From: Alistipes sp. Zagget8
GTDB lineage: Bacteria > Bacteroidota > Bacteroidia > Bacteroidales > Rikenellaceae
Direction: 5' to 3'
Assembly (NCBI GenBank): GCA_001941065.1
Contig: MSHJ01000010.1
Location: forward strand, 377,721 to 441,720
DNA: 64,000 bases
A model generated the notes under the pieces. It searched no databases. It was given only the letters and a program-made list of their open reading frames with translations, and was not told the origin of the DNA. A program made the position numbers and the translations under genes. How positions within the stretch are numbered: position 1 is the stretch's first letter; every line of letters starts with the position of its first letter. This document shows, one piece after another, positions 19,784 through 27,150 of this stretch.

Positions 19784-21298
19784 TCAGAAAAGTTTCGTTT
19801 GTTCCCAGTCGTTGGCCGTATCGTTCTTCTGCGGTTTGCCCGGCGTCGAACGGCCGTCGTTCACATAGCGCCGCATGCGGGCGGTGAGTTCCTCGACCGT
19901 CTGCCGGTACTTCGGATCGCCGATCAGGTTGCTGCGTTCGCCCGCGTCTGCATTCATGTCGTAAAGCTGCATGTCGGGAAGCCCGGCCAAGTCCTCCGGT
20001 TTGGTCGGATAGGACTGTCCGCCCGAGCCGCACCAGAAGATCAGTTTCAGGTCGGGGACCCGCAGCGCCAGATAACCGAAGCCCGAGAGCGAAACGAGGT
20101 CTTTGCGGGCAGTCGTTCCCGTCCGGGCGATGTTGCTCCAGATGCTGTAACTGTCCTCGGCCTCATCGTCACGCAGTTCGTGACCCGCCATCTCGGCGAA
20201 GGTCGCATAAAAGTCACTCAGCGAGACGAGCGAATCATCGACAACACCGTCATAGCGGTCTCCCCACGTCACGATCAGCGGCATGCGGTGCCCGCCTTCG
20301 TAAATATCGGTCTTCGAACCACGGTAGATATAACCGGGATAGTGCCCCTGCCGCTCGAGCAGCGGAATGTCGATGTGAGGCGCACATCCGTTGTCCGATG
20401 TGAAAATCAGGATCGTATTTTCCCATTGTCCGTTGGCCTTCAGGCGGGCAACCAGGTTGCCCAGCAGGTCGTCGATCATCACCACGAAATCACCGTAAGG
20501 CCCGATCGGGGTACGGCCTTCATACTCCTTTGCCGGAAGAATCGGCGTATGGGGCGCCGTAAGCGGCAGGTAGAGGAAGAAGGGCTTGTCGCTCTGCGTC
20601 TGCGCATCGACGAAATTCATCGCCCGTTGAAAGAAATTGCCCAGGCATTCGGTGGGTTCGAAATCGGGTGCGATCGGGCCGGAACGGAACAGGCGAAGTC
20701 CGTCCATATTTCCCGAGATGCTGTCCGGCACGGCCGTCGGCATGTCATTCTCGACATAGACATAGGGCGGCATGTCGAGCGAAGCGGCAATGCCGTAGAA
20801 ATAGTCGAAACCGCCGCGGTCGGTGACGCCGTTGGCAACGGGTTTACTGAAATCGACGTCCTTGCCGTTCTTCGCACCGGGCTTTTTCGCCCAGTTCCAG
20901 CCCAGGTGCCACTTGCCGATGCAGGCTGTGTTGTAACCGTTGTCGGAGAGCATCGAGGCGACCGTCTCCCGGCCCTCCGTAATCATCGGACCCGTATAGC
21001 CGAAGCCGACCCCTTTTTTCAGCGTCGTGCGCCACGAGTAACGTCCGGTCAGAATGGAATAGCGCGAAGGCGTCGAAAGGGATGAGGTGGCATGGGCGTC
21101 GGTGAAGACGATGCCGCGATCGGCGAGCGCGTCGATGTTCGGCGTATGAATCTTCGAGCGGGGATTCAGCGCGGAGATGTCGCCGTAACCCAGGTCGTCG
21201 GCCAGCACCAGGATTACATTGGGTTTTTGCTGTGCCTGGCAGCAGGATGCGGCGCCCAACGACGCTACTCCCAGTAGAATGGATGCATTCCGGTTCAT
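19784..21298 (-). CDS. Sulfatase, S1 family (arylsulfatase A / GALNS-like)
   Basis: A 504-residue secreted sulfatase. The signal peptide (about 1-23) precedes KPNVILVLADDLGYGD, the form typical of arylsulfatase A-like members, and the maturation motif S75-T-P-S-R. CIGKWHLGW, PLTAPHTPILP and FTSDNGCAP follow in the expected order. This pattern differs from the GlcNAc-6-sulfatase-like neighbours, so it probably removes sulfate from another position or sugar (a galactose-type sulfate is a guess). It is 35 bp after the unknown secreted protein gene. Confidence 0.94.
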   Translation of the reverse strand: MNRNASILLGVASLGAASCCQAQQKPNVILVLADDLGYGDISALNPRSKIHTPNIDALADRGIVFTDAHATSSLSTPSRYSILTGRYSWRTTLKKGVGFGYTGPMITEGRETVASMLSDNGYNTACIGKWHLGWNWAKKPGAKNGKDVDFSKPVANGVTDRGGFDYFYGIAASLDMPPYVYVENDMPTAVPDSISGNMDGLRLFRSGPIAPDFEPTECLGNFFQRAMNFVDAQTQSDKPFFLYLPLTAPHTPILPAKEYEGRTPIGPYGDFVVMIDDLLGNLVARLKANGQWENTILIFTSDNGCAPHIDIPLLERQGHYPGYIYRGSKTDIYEGGHRMPLIVTWGDRYDGVVDDSLVSLSDFYATFAEMAGHELRDDEAEDSYSIWSNIARTGTTARKDLVSLSGFGYLALRVPDLKLIFWCGSGGQSYPTKPEDLAGLPDMQLYDMNADAGERSNLIGDPKYRQTVEELTARMRRYVNDGRSTPGKPQKNDTANDWEQTKLF

Positions 21299-21333
21299 TA
21301 TGAAGCAGATTTAAGGTAGTTTCACCAACGGAA

Positions 21334-22278
21334 TCACTTGTCGAGCAACTCTTTCGTGATCTCGAACATCGTCTTGCCCTTGTAGGGGCCCTCTGCACTC
21401 GTCACGCTCTCGTGAGCATCCCACGAATCCTGAATAACGGCGTAGACAAACGTGAAGCCCAGCTCCTCCTGACGGGGGAAGATATTCTCGGTGTAAATCT
21501 CGGCCTGACGGTCGGGCGTGTTGAGCCGGAAAGCGTCCATCGGACCGGGATAGTCGATATACATATAGAGCCGCTTGATGTTCGGATAGCTCCGGAGCGT
21601 CCGGATCGCCGACTCGTTCACCTGCCACGTTGTCTTGTTGATATTGAAATCGGCATAGTCGATCTCGGGATGGTTCACCCGATAAAGGCCGGTCATGTTG
21701 ACACCAATTTCCTCATAGCCGATCTCCCGCAGGCGGCGGAACATGTCATCGCGTTCCTCCTGCGTAGGATGTATCTCCTGGCAGTAATGGTCCCAGACAT
21801 CGAGGTTGATATTCCGGATCGGCCGCACCAGAGGCAGGTCGTAGAGTGCCTGGGCCGACTTCCAGAAATAGGCTACGCCGCGTTCGCTTTTCAGCCACTG
21901 GAGATTGAGTTTGGGGACGATGTGGCAGTTCTCGCCGCCAGCCAGAATCGCCGCATTGAGGAATTCCAGCACAGTCATCGGCGGACACCCTTTCCGCACC
22001 GGAACGAGGTCCTCGGGATTCTGATACCCTGTAATAAAGCGTTCCAGACAATCGGGTTTGAGTTCCGCGATCATCTCCAGAATATCCTGAGCCGTATAGT
22101 CCCGGGACAGCCCCCGGCGTTTTGCCGGCATCCAATGTACGGACGAAAAGGGTTCGGCCAGCGCGATCAGGCGAACCTGCCGCTCGCGCTTCGCCCCGCA
22201 TTGCGCCGTGCCAGTCTGGGCGTTCGCCGAACCGGACAGCAATGCGAAAAGAAGGGCAATCAATCCTAAATTTTTCAT
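21334..22278 (-). CDS. Secreted protein of unknown function, possibly TIM-barrel fold
   Basis: A 314-residue protein with a clear signal peptide (MKNLGLIALLFALLSGSANA). I do not recognise the family. The mature part alternates predicted strands and helices (LIALAEP, HIVPKLNLQWL, INLDVWDHYCQEIH, EIGVNMTGLY, RLYMYIDYPGP, FTFVYAVIQDSWDA), which would fit a (beta/alpha)8 barrel. Acidic residues at strand ends (D in NLDVWD, D in YIDYPGP, D in IQDSWD) could form an active site. It is the first gene of the sulfatase operon, 35 bp ahead of a sulfatase, so a role in processing the glycan is likely but unproven. Confidence 0.8.
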   Translation of the reverse strand: MKNLGLIALLFALLSGSANAQTGTAQCGAKRERQVRLIALAEPFSSVHWMPAKRRGLSRDYTAQDILEMIAELKPDCLERFITGYQNPEDLVPVRKGCPPMTVLEFLNAAILAGGENCHIVPKLNLQWLKSERGVAYFWKSAQALYDLPLVRPIRNINLDVWDHYCQEIHPTQEERDDMFRRLREIGYEEIGVNMTGLYRVNHPEIDYADFNINKTTWQVNESAIRTLRSYPNIKRLYMYIDYPGPMDAFRLNTPDRQAEIYTENIFPRQEELGFTFVYAVIQDSWDAHESVTSAEGPYKGKTMFEITKELLDK

Positions 22279-22317
22279 AGTAGTAGTTTCAGGTCAAATC
22301 GTACTACAAATTGACAC

Positions 22318-22345
22318 AAAAAAAACCGAACCGGAAACAGTTCGG
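22318..22345 (-). terminator. Intrinsic terminator of the DUF6377 regulator gene
   Basis: On the minus strand a stem CCGAAC/GTTCGG (22326-22345, 8-nt loop) is followed directly by eight U residues (22325-22318). It lies 97 bp past the regulator stop codon and 40 bp before the start of the sulfatase operon, separating the regulator transcript from the PUL. Confidence 0.75.
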
Positions 22346-22367
22346 CGAAGCAAGTAAATAAAAATGA

Positions 22368-22395
22368 AATCAATAATATAATATTATTATTGATT
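22368..22395. repeat. AT-rich perfect inverted repeat (possible operator)
   Basis: Arms AATCAATAATA (22368-22378) and TATTATTGATT (22385-22395) are exact reverse complements around a 6-bp centre. It lies between the regulator stop and the terminator, upstream of the sulfatase operon. It could be a protein-binding site or an RNA hairpin. Confidence 0.55.
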
Positions 22396-22442
22396 CACTG
22401 CATATTACATATAGTCAGAAGCTCTGATTAAGTAAATATATT

Positions 22443-24098
22443 TCAGTGGAAAAATCCTTTGAAAACATCGAATATTTGTCGAAAAGAGCGCGAAAAAGCA
22501 GGGATGCGCATCAGGCCGATCTGCGTAATCTCTTTTTCGAAGCCTTTGGGGTCTTTCGCTTTGGCACGCATCTGACTCCGGTAATTATAGACAGTACGGA
22601 TGGAGTAGCGCAGGAAGAGGGCGATTTTGTCCGATTCGTCGATACCTAACCGGATAAAGGCCGCGATTCGTTGCTCGATCGTCAGTTTTCCTTTGCCGGA
22701 ATTGTGCTCGGGCACCTTCATCAGCCGGTTGTACTCCTCGATGAAGGTCGGAAAAATCGAAAGGATGGCCACATCGAATTTCCGGTGAAGCTCCTCCTGA
22801 TCGTCCGTCATATTGAGCGCCCGGTCCACAAAGGCCTCGATCTCGGAGAGATTGCCCGTTTTGAGAATTTTGACGGATTTGAGCCGGAAGGAGTTCATAC
22901 GCGCGAGGTGATTCGAATAGGATTCGATGAAAACACCCATGTATCCCTCCTTGGTCAGATTCGCATCGGAAAGTTTCTGCTTCACGGACGCCAGCTGAAC
23001 ATTCTGATACCCGATAAAAAACAGCAGTACGAGCAGCAGCACGCAGACGCTGCCGATCACGATCAACAGGTTGGAAATCCTCCGCTGCTGCTTCAAAGCC
23101 TGCTGCTGATACGATTCGTTGATCATGACAAACATCTCGGAAACCTCCTGGGTCCGGATACGGGCGCTGCTGTTGATCACGTCCTCCATCGAACATTTCA
23201 TATAGTGGTATGCCCGGTCGATGTCACCCAGTTCGTACATTCGGATAGCCAGACGCGGCAGGGATTTATAGCCCCGCACGCCGTTGCGTAAATCGGATAT
23301 GGCCGACAGAATGAGATAACGCTCGTATTCCGCCTTTTCCTCGTCGCCCGTCATCGCTTCATGACACAAGGCGATGTTATAAGCCAGCGTCCCGGCACGC
23401 TTGGAACAGGGGTCTAACGTGTCATAGGCATCGTGCAGTGCGGTAAGCGCCGCATTCAGCTGCTTCCGCTTGACAAGCCGTTCGGCCAGGATGACGACAT
23501 ACTGGCTCTGTTTGGAACACATCAGCAGCGAATCCCGGTAAGTCTCGGCCATCCGGTCGTAATAATCCTTGAACTCGGAATGCGAATTACTGTTGTACAA
23601 AAAGACGTAATTCATCATCCGTTCCATGAGATAGGAAGGATAGACCTCCGGCGAGACCGAAGAGCGCTTCACTTCATCCAGCAACTCGGAAGACTCTTTC
23701 AAATGCCCCATGAATCGCAGCAGCGATATCCGGTTGAGCCGAACGATCTGCAGGTAGTCGGGGCGGGTATCGGCAATTCCGGCAGCCAACGTCTGCATCT
23801 CCTCGAGATGCTCCATGGCCATATCGTTCTGAAAATCAAAATAGAGCCGAAATATAGCCTGACCGATCTTCAGTTTTCGCTCCGGATCCGATTCACGGAC
23901 GAACGCCGCCTCCAGCGAATCGATCCGTCCCTGCCGCACTTCTATATAATAGGCCTTGTTCGCCACAGTCCGGTCCAAGGCAGTCAGCAGCGAATCGCGC
24001 TCGGCGAATCGGAGATTCGCGGCGGATTTCGAATCACCGGACGAGCAGGCTGGCAACAAGCAAGCGATCAACAGACATAACGGAAACAATCTCTTCAT
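22443..24098 (-). CDS. Membrane-anchored transcriptional regulator, DUF6377-type
   Basis: A 551-residue predicted PUL regulator. The N-terminal lipobox-like signal (LIACLLPAC) is followed by LDRTVANKAYYIEVRQGRIDSL, characteristic of DUF6377 proteins, then TPR-like helices (to about 335). One membrane span (about 340-362, LLIVIGSVCVLLLVLLFFIGY) is followed by a coiled segment and a C-terminal helix-turn-helix region (about 470-516, TIEQRIAAFIRLGIDESDKIALFLRYSIRTVYNYRS, LuxR-like). I chose the ATG at 24098; longer in-frame starts to 24362 lie upstream of a good promoter (24224-24231). It probably senses glycan in the periplasm and controls the adjacent sulfatase PUL. Confidence 0.88.
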   Translation of the reverse strand: MKRLFPLCLLIACLLPACSSGDSKSAANLRFAERDSLLTALDRTVANKAYYIEVRQGRIDSLEAAFVRESDPERKLKIGQAIFRLYFDFQNDMAMEHLEEMQTLAAGIADTRPDYLQIVRLNRISLLRFMGHLKESSELLDEVKRSSVSPEVYPSYLMERMMNYVFLYNSNSHSEFKDYYDRMAETYRDSLLMCSKQSQYVVILAERLVKRKQLNAALTALHDAYDTLDPCSKRAGTLAYNIALCHEAMTGDEEKAEYERYLILSAISDLRNGVRGYKSLPRLAIRMYELGDIDRAYHYMKCSMEDVINSSARIRTQEVSEMFVMINESYQQQALKQQRRISNLLIVIGSVCVLLLVLLFFIGYQNVQLASVKQKLSDANLTKEGYMGVFIESYSNHLARMNSFRLKSVKILKTGNLSEIEAFVDRALNMTDDQEELHRKFDVAILSIFPTFIEEYNRLMKVPEHNSGKGKLTIEQRIAAFIRLGIDESDKIALFLRYSIRTVYNYRSQMRAKAKDPKGFEKEITQIGLMRIPAFSRSFRQIFDVFKGFFH

Positions 24099-24223
24099 GG
24101 ACGATGATATGTTAGATATAGTGCAAAAGGCATATTTCCGGCCAATACCGACAAAATGCCAGTCCGCCCGGAGCAAATCCACATAACAGACGGCTTCGAA
24201 CCGCAATCCGGAGGGTACAGACG

Positions 24224-24231
24224 CAAATATA
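24224..24231 (-). promoter_or_regulatory. Promoter -7 element for the DUF6377 regulator
   Basis: The minus strand reads TATATTTG, a full match to the Bacteroidota TAnnTTTG element. A weak -33 (TTGG, 24254-24251) sits 19 bp upstream. It implies a leader of roughly 120 nt before the ATG at 24098 and supports that start. Confidence 0.55.
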
Positions 24232-24331
24232 GGAATTTTCCATTCCCCGGCCAATGAAAACAGGCGCAAAGGCATTTTCTTCGACCGGCAGACGCCGGAG
24301 GAAACCGGTCCATGTCCATGCATTCCAAATA

Positions 24332-24366
24332 AAAAATGCCGCAACATTTTAAGTTGCAGCATTTTT
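24332..24366 (-). terminator. Intrinsic terminator of glnN
   Basis: On the minus strand, arms AAAATGCtGCAAC and GTTGCgGCATTTT with a 7-nt loop and one mismatch are followed by a U-run (24336-24331). It starts about 18 bp past the glnN stop codon at 24385. Confidence 0.8.
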
Positions 24367-24384
24367 CAACAGATATTCGCGAAC

Positions 24385-26562
24385 TTATCGGAGGAAGAGC
24401 AGTTCGCGGTATTTCGGCAGCGGCCAGATCTGGTCGTCGACGATCTCTTCCAACTTGTCGATGTGGCGGCGGATTTCGTCGAAGCAGACGGCGACGGTGT
24501 CGTGGTAGGCAATCGCCTTTTCGCGCGGGTCCTCGATCTTGTTGGCGACCTTGCGGGCGTCGATCATCTCGCCCGTGAGCCGCTGTATCTCAGCCGTGTG
24601 ATCCTGAATCTTCTTGATAAGCTGGATGTCCGACGAAGCGCTCAGCCCCCCGATCTGGTGCATCTTATAAACCTTGTCGAGCAGCTGCGCCTCGTATTTC
24701 GACGCGATCGGCACGATGTGGTTCATCGCCAGATCGCCCAGCACACGGCCCTCGATCTGAATTTTCTTGGTGTAGGTCTCCCATTTCACCTCGGTGCGGG
24801 CTTCGAGCTCGACCTTCGTAAAGACCCCCATGTCGCTGAACAGTTTCACGCTCGCCTTGTCGATATAACGGTCGAAGATCAGCGGCGTCGAGGTCTCGCA
24901 GTCCAGGCCGCGCCGCTTCGCCTCGGCCTTCCACTCGTCGGAGTAGCCGTTGCCGTCGAAACGGATCGCCTTGCAGGCCTTTATCATCTGCTTGAGAACC
25001 TCGTAGATGGCCTTCTCCTTCTTGACGCCGGCCTCGATCTTGGCGTCCACGGCCTTCCGGAACTCGGTGAGCTCGTGAGCCATCGCCGTGTTGAGCACGA
25101 TCATCGCCTCGGCGCAGTTGTCCGAAGACCCCACGGCGCGGAACTCGAAACGGTTGCCCGTAAAGGCGAACGGCGAGGTGCGGTTACGGTCGGTGTTGTC
25201 GAGCAGCAGCGTCGGGATGTGCGAGATACCGCTCATCTTGAAGACGTTCTTGGCGTCGAAACGGATGGCGTCGTCGCCCTTCGAAGCGGCCAGCTTGTCC
25301 AGCACGGCCGACACCTGCGTGCCGAGGAAGGTCGAGATGATGGCCGGGGGCGCCTCGTTGGCCCCCAGACGGTGGGCATTCGTGGCGCTCATGATCGACG
25401 CCTTCAGCAGGCCGTTGTGCCGGTACACGGCCGAGATGGCGTTCACCAGGAAGGTGATGAACTGCAGGTTCTCCGAAGCGGTCTTGCCCGGGCCCAGCAG
25501 GTTCACGCCCGTATCGGTGCCCAGCGACCAGTTGTTGTGCTTGCCCGAGCCGTTGATGCCCTTGAAAGGCTTCTCGTGGAGCAGCACCCGGAACTGGTGG
25601 CGGCGGGAAATCTTGTCCATGACGGTCATCAGCAGCTGGTTATGGTCGTTGGCCAGGTTGGCCTCCTCATAGACCGGAGCCAGCTCGAACTGATTGGGAG
25701 CCACCTCGTTGTGGCGGGTCTTGACGGGAATGCCCAGCTTCAGGCACTCGTATTCGAGGTCCTTCATGAAGGACATCACGCGGGTCGGGATGGCCCCGAA
25801 ATAGTGGTCCTCCAGCTGCTGGTTCTTGGCCGACTCGTGGCCCATGAGCGTGCGGCCCGTGAGCATCAGGTCGGGACGCACGGCCCAAAGGCTCTCGTCC
25901 ACCAGGAAATACTCCTGCTCCCAGCCCAGGTAGCAGAAGACTTTCTGGACATTCTTGTCGAAATAGCGGCACACCTCCGTAGCGGCCTTGTCCACGGCCG
26001 TCAGCGAGCGCAGCAGGGGCACCTTGTAGTCGAGGGCCTCGCCCGTGTAGGCGATGAAGACGGTCGGGATGCAGAGCGTCGTATCGACGATGAACGCCGG
26101 CGATGCGGGGTCCCAGGCCGAATAGCCGCGGGCCTCGAAGGTGTTGCGGATACCGCCGTTGGGGAACGACGAGGCGTCGGGCTCCTGCTGCACGAGCAGC
26201 TTGCCGGAGAACTCCTCCAGAACGCCCCCGAATCCGTCGGGTTCGGCAAAGGCGTCGTGCTTCTCGGCCGTACCGCCCGTCAGGGGCTGGAACCAGTGGG
26301 TGTAGTGGTCGGCACCGTGCTCCAGCGCCCATTGGCGCATGCCCGCGGCGATGCTGTCGGCAACCTCGCGTGTGAGCGGCGTGCGGTTGTCCATCGTGTC
26401 GAGCAGCGCCGCGTAAGTCTTCTTGTCGAGGTACTTGCGCATGGCTGCACGTCCGAATACTTTCTCTCCGAAATAGTCCGAAGGACGTCCCTCGGGAGCC
26501 TTGAACTGCACGGCGGTGTGATTTATCGCCGCGTCGACCATCTTAAACCTGAGTAATGACAT
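24385..26562 (-). CDS. glnN: Glutamine synthetase type III
   Basis: A 725-residue cytoplasmic enzyme making glutamine from glutamate, ammonia and ATP; the GSIII class is typical of Bacteroidota. Length matches the class (about 700-730), far longer than GSI. Recognisable segments are RPSDYFGEKVFG at the N-terminus, THWFQPLTGGTAEKHDAF, NGGIRNTFEARGYSAWDP, LGWEQEYFLVD, KTRHNEVAPNQFELAPVYEEANLANDHN, GINGSGKHNNWSLGTDTG and NRTSPFAFTGNRFEFRAVGSS, covering the ammonium, glutamate and ATP sites. It is monocistronic, with an intrinsic terminator after it and a long attenuator-like leader before it, suggesting nitrogen-dependent control at the RNA level. Confidence 0.98.
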   Translation of the reverse strand: MSLLRFKMVDAAINHTAVQFKAPEGRPSDYFGEKVFGRAAMRKYLDKKTYAALLDTMDNRTPLTREVADSIAAGMRQWALEHGADHYTHWFQPLTGGTAEKHDAFAEPDGFGGVLEEFSGKLLVQQEPDASSFPNGGIRNTFEARGYSAWDPASPAFIVDTTLCIPTVFIAYTGEALDYKVPLLRSLTAVDKAATEVCRYFDKNVQKVFCYLGWEQEYFLVDESLWAVRPDLMLTGRTLMGHESAKNQQLEDHYFGAIPTRVMSFMKDLEYECLKLGIPVKTRHNEVAPNQFELAPVYEEANLANDHNQLLMTVMDKISRRHQFRVLLHEKPFKGINGSGKHNNWSLGTDTGVNLLGPGKTASENLQFITFLVNAISAVYRHNGLLKASIMSATNAHRLGANEAPPAIISTFLGTQVSAVLDKLAASKGDDAIRFDAKNVFKMSGISHIPTLLLDNTDRNRTSPFAFTGNRFEFRAVGSSDNCAEAMIVLNTAMAHELTEFRKAVDAKIEAGVKKEKAIYEVLKQMIKACKAIRFDGNGYSDEWKAEAKRRGLDCETSTPLIFDRYIDKASVKLFSDMGVFTKVELEARTEVKWETYTKKIQIEGRVLGDLAMNHIVPIASKYEAQLLDKVYKMHQIGGLSASSDIQLIKKIQDHTAEIQRLTGEMIDARKVANKIEDPREKAIAYHDTVAVCFDEIRRHIDKLEEIVDDQIWPLPKYRELLFLR

Positions 26563-26582
26563 AATTTAGAGGAATTTGTGGG

Positions 26583-26715
26583 GTTCGAAAAAAACCGCGC
26601 GGGGAAATTCCAAACAATTTGCAAACTAAAACCTAACCTAAAATTCGAGCGGACGGCAGCCTCCCGGCAATGTCCGCCGACCTAAACTAACCCTGGAATC
26701 ATTTCCCCGCGGCGG
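26583..26715 (-). promoter_or_regulatory. Attenuator-like structured leader of glnN
   Basis: On the minus strand the 5-prime arm (26715-26695, containing CGCGGGGAAAT) pairs with the 3-prime arm (26611-26595, ATTTCCCCGCG) to give about 15-17 bp with small bulges. Seven U residues follow directly (26594-26588), about 26 bp before the glnN ATG. The enclosed segment has a second hairpin (GCGGAC/GTCCGC, 26677-26649) capped by GCC-GGGA-GGC, a GNRA-type tetraloop, flanked by repeats of the GGTTAG/TTTAGGT type. This is the form of a transcription attenuator or riboswitch. I do not recognise it as a known class. Confidence 0.55.
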
Positions 26716-26735
26716 TACGTTTTCTGTTCTGGTTG

Positions 26736-26743
26736 CAAATGTA
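26736..26743 (-). promoter_or_regulatory. Putative promoter -7 element of glnN
   Basis: The minus strand reads TACATTTG, a full TAnnTTTG match. A TTTG (26773-26770) lies 26 bp upstream, longer than the usual 19-21 spacing. Transcription from here would give a leader of about 165 nt containing the whole attenuator-like structure. Confidence 0.45.
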
Positions 26744-26809
26744 CAAATTTTATCGTTACGCTGTTTTTACAAAATCACTATTTTTTCACAAAACAGTCGA
26801 TTTTTTCAG

Positions 26810-26930
26810 CATTTTCCCGGAAAATAGGGTCATTTTTCCGGGATAGACCCAAAATTTCGAGTCATTTTTCCGAAAATAGCCTCATTTTTTCGCGCTACTC
26901 CCAAAAATCACGAATTTTGATTTTTCCGAA
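26810..26930. repeat. Five degenerate CATTTTTCCG repeats
   Basis: Copies of the type CATTTTTCCGnnAATAG begin at about 26810, 26831, 26863, 26883 and 26919, spaced 21, 32, 20 and 36 bp. Most spacings are near whole helical turns, so the sites would mostly lie on one DNA face. T-tracts in phase may also bend the DNA. Confidence 0.5.
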
Positions 26931-27053
26931 AATGCAAGACATTTAGGACCAATATTCAACTATATTTCCACAACCGACAGGTTTTCGGCCCCCGGGATTC
27001 GGAAAACGCCGCCGGCGGCAAAATCCAAAAATCCCCGGGCTACTGTTATTTTA

Positions 27054-27071
27054 GTAACAATTTCTTGTTAC
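27054..27071. promoter_or_regulatory. Palindromic operator-like site upstream of mutA
   Basis: GTAACAA-TTTC-TTGTTAC is a perfect 7-bp inverted repeat with a 4-bp centre. A possible mutA -7 element (TACCTTTA, 27090-27097, one mismatch to TAnnTTTG) lies about 20 bp downstream, so the palindrome would cover the -33 region. Binding protein unknown. Confidence 0.45.
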
Positions 27072-27150
27072 AATTCAGTAATTATTTTGTACCTTTATGC
27101 GCTATTTCGAAACAAAAAGAAACATCACTCATACTAATCTCTAAATAGTC

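Larger units (their letters stand above)
26563..27150. other. 588-bp divergent regulatory gap between glnN and mutA
   Basis: No gene is seen. From the glnN side it holds the structured glnN leader and promoter (to 26743), a T-rich stretch with five degenerate copies of CATTTTTCCG (26810-26930), a GC-rich nested inverted repeat (26987-27040) and a palindrome near the likely mutA promoter (27054-27071). The size and repeat density suggest control of both genes from here. Confidence 0.7.

Noticed and set aside
24099..24362. In-frame N-terminal extension of the DUF6377 regulator to an ATG at 24362.
   Set aside because: It overlaps the glnN terminator hairpin, precedes a full promoter match at 24224-24231, and would bury the signal sequence. 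The ATG at 24098 is preferred.
26810..26930. Repeats in the glnN-mutA gap as a CRISPR array.
   Set aside because: Units are short, degenerate and unevenly spaced, spacers are not of constant length, and no cas gene is in the window.
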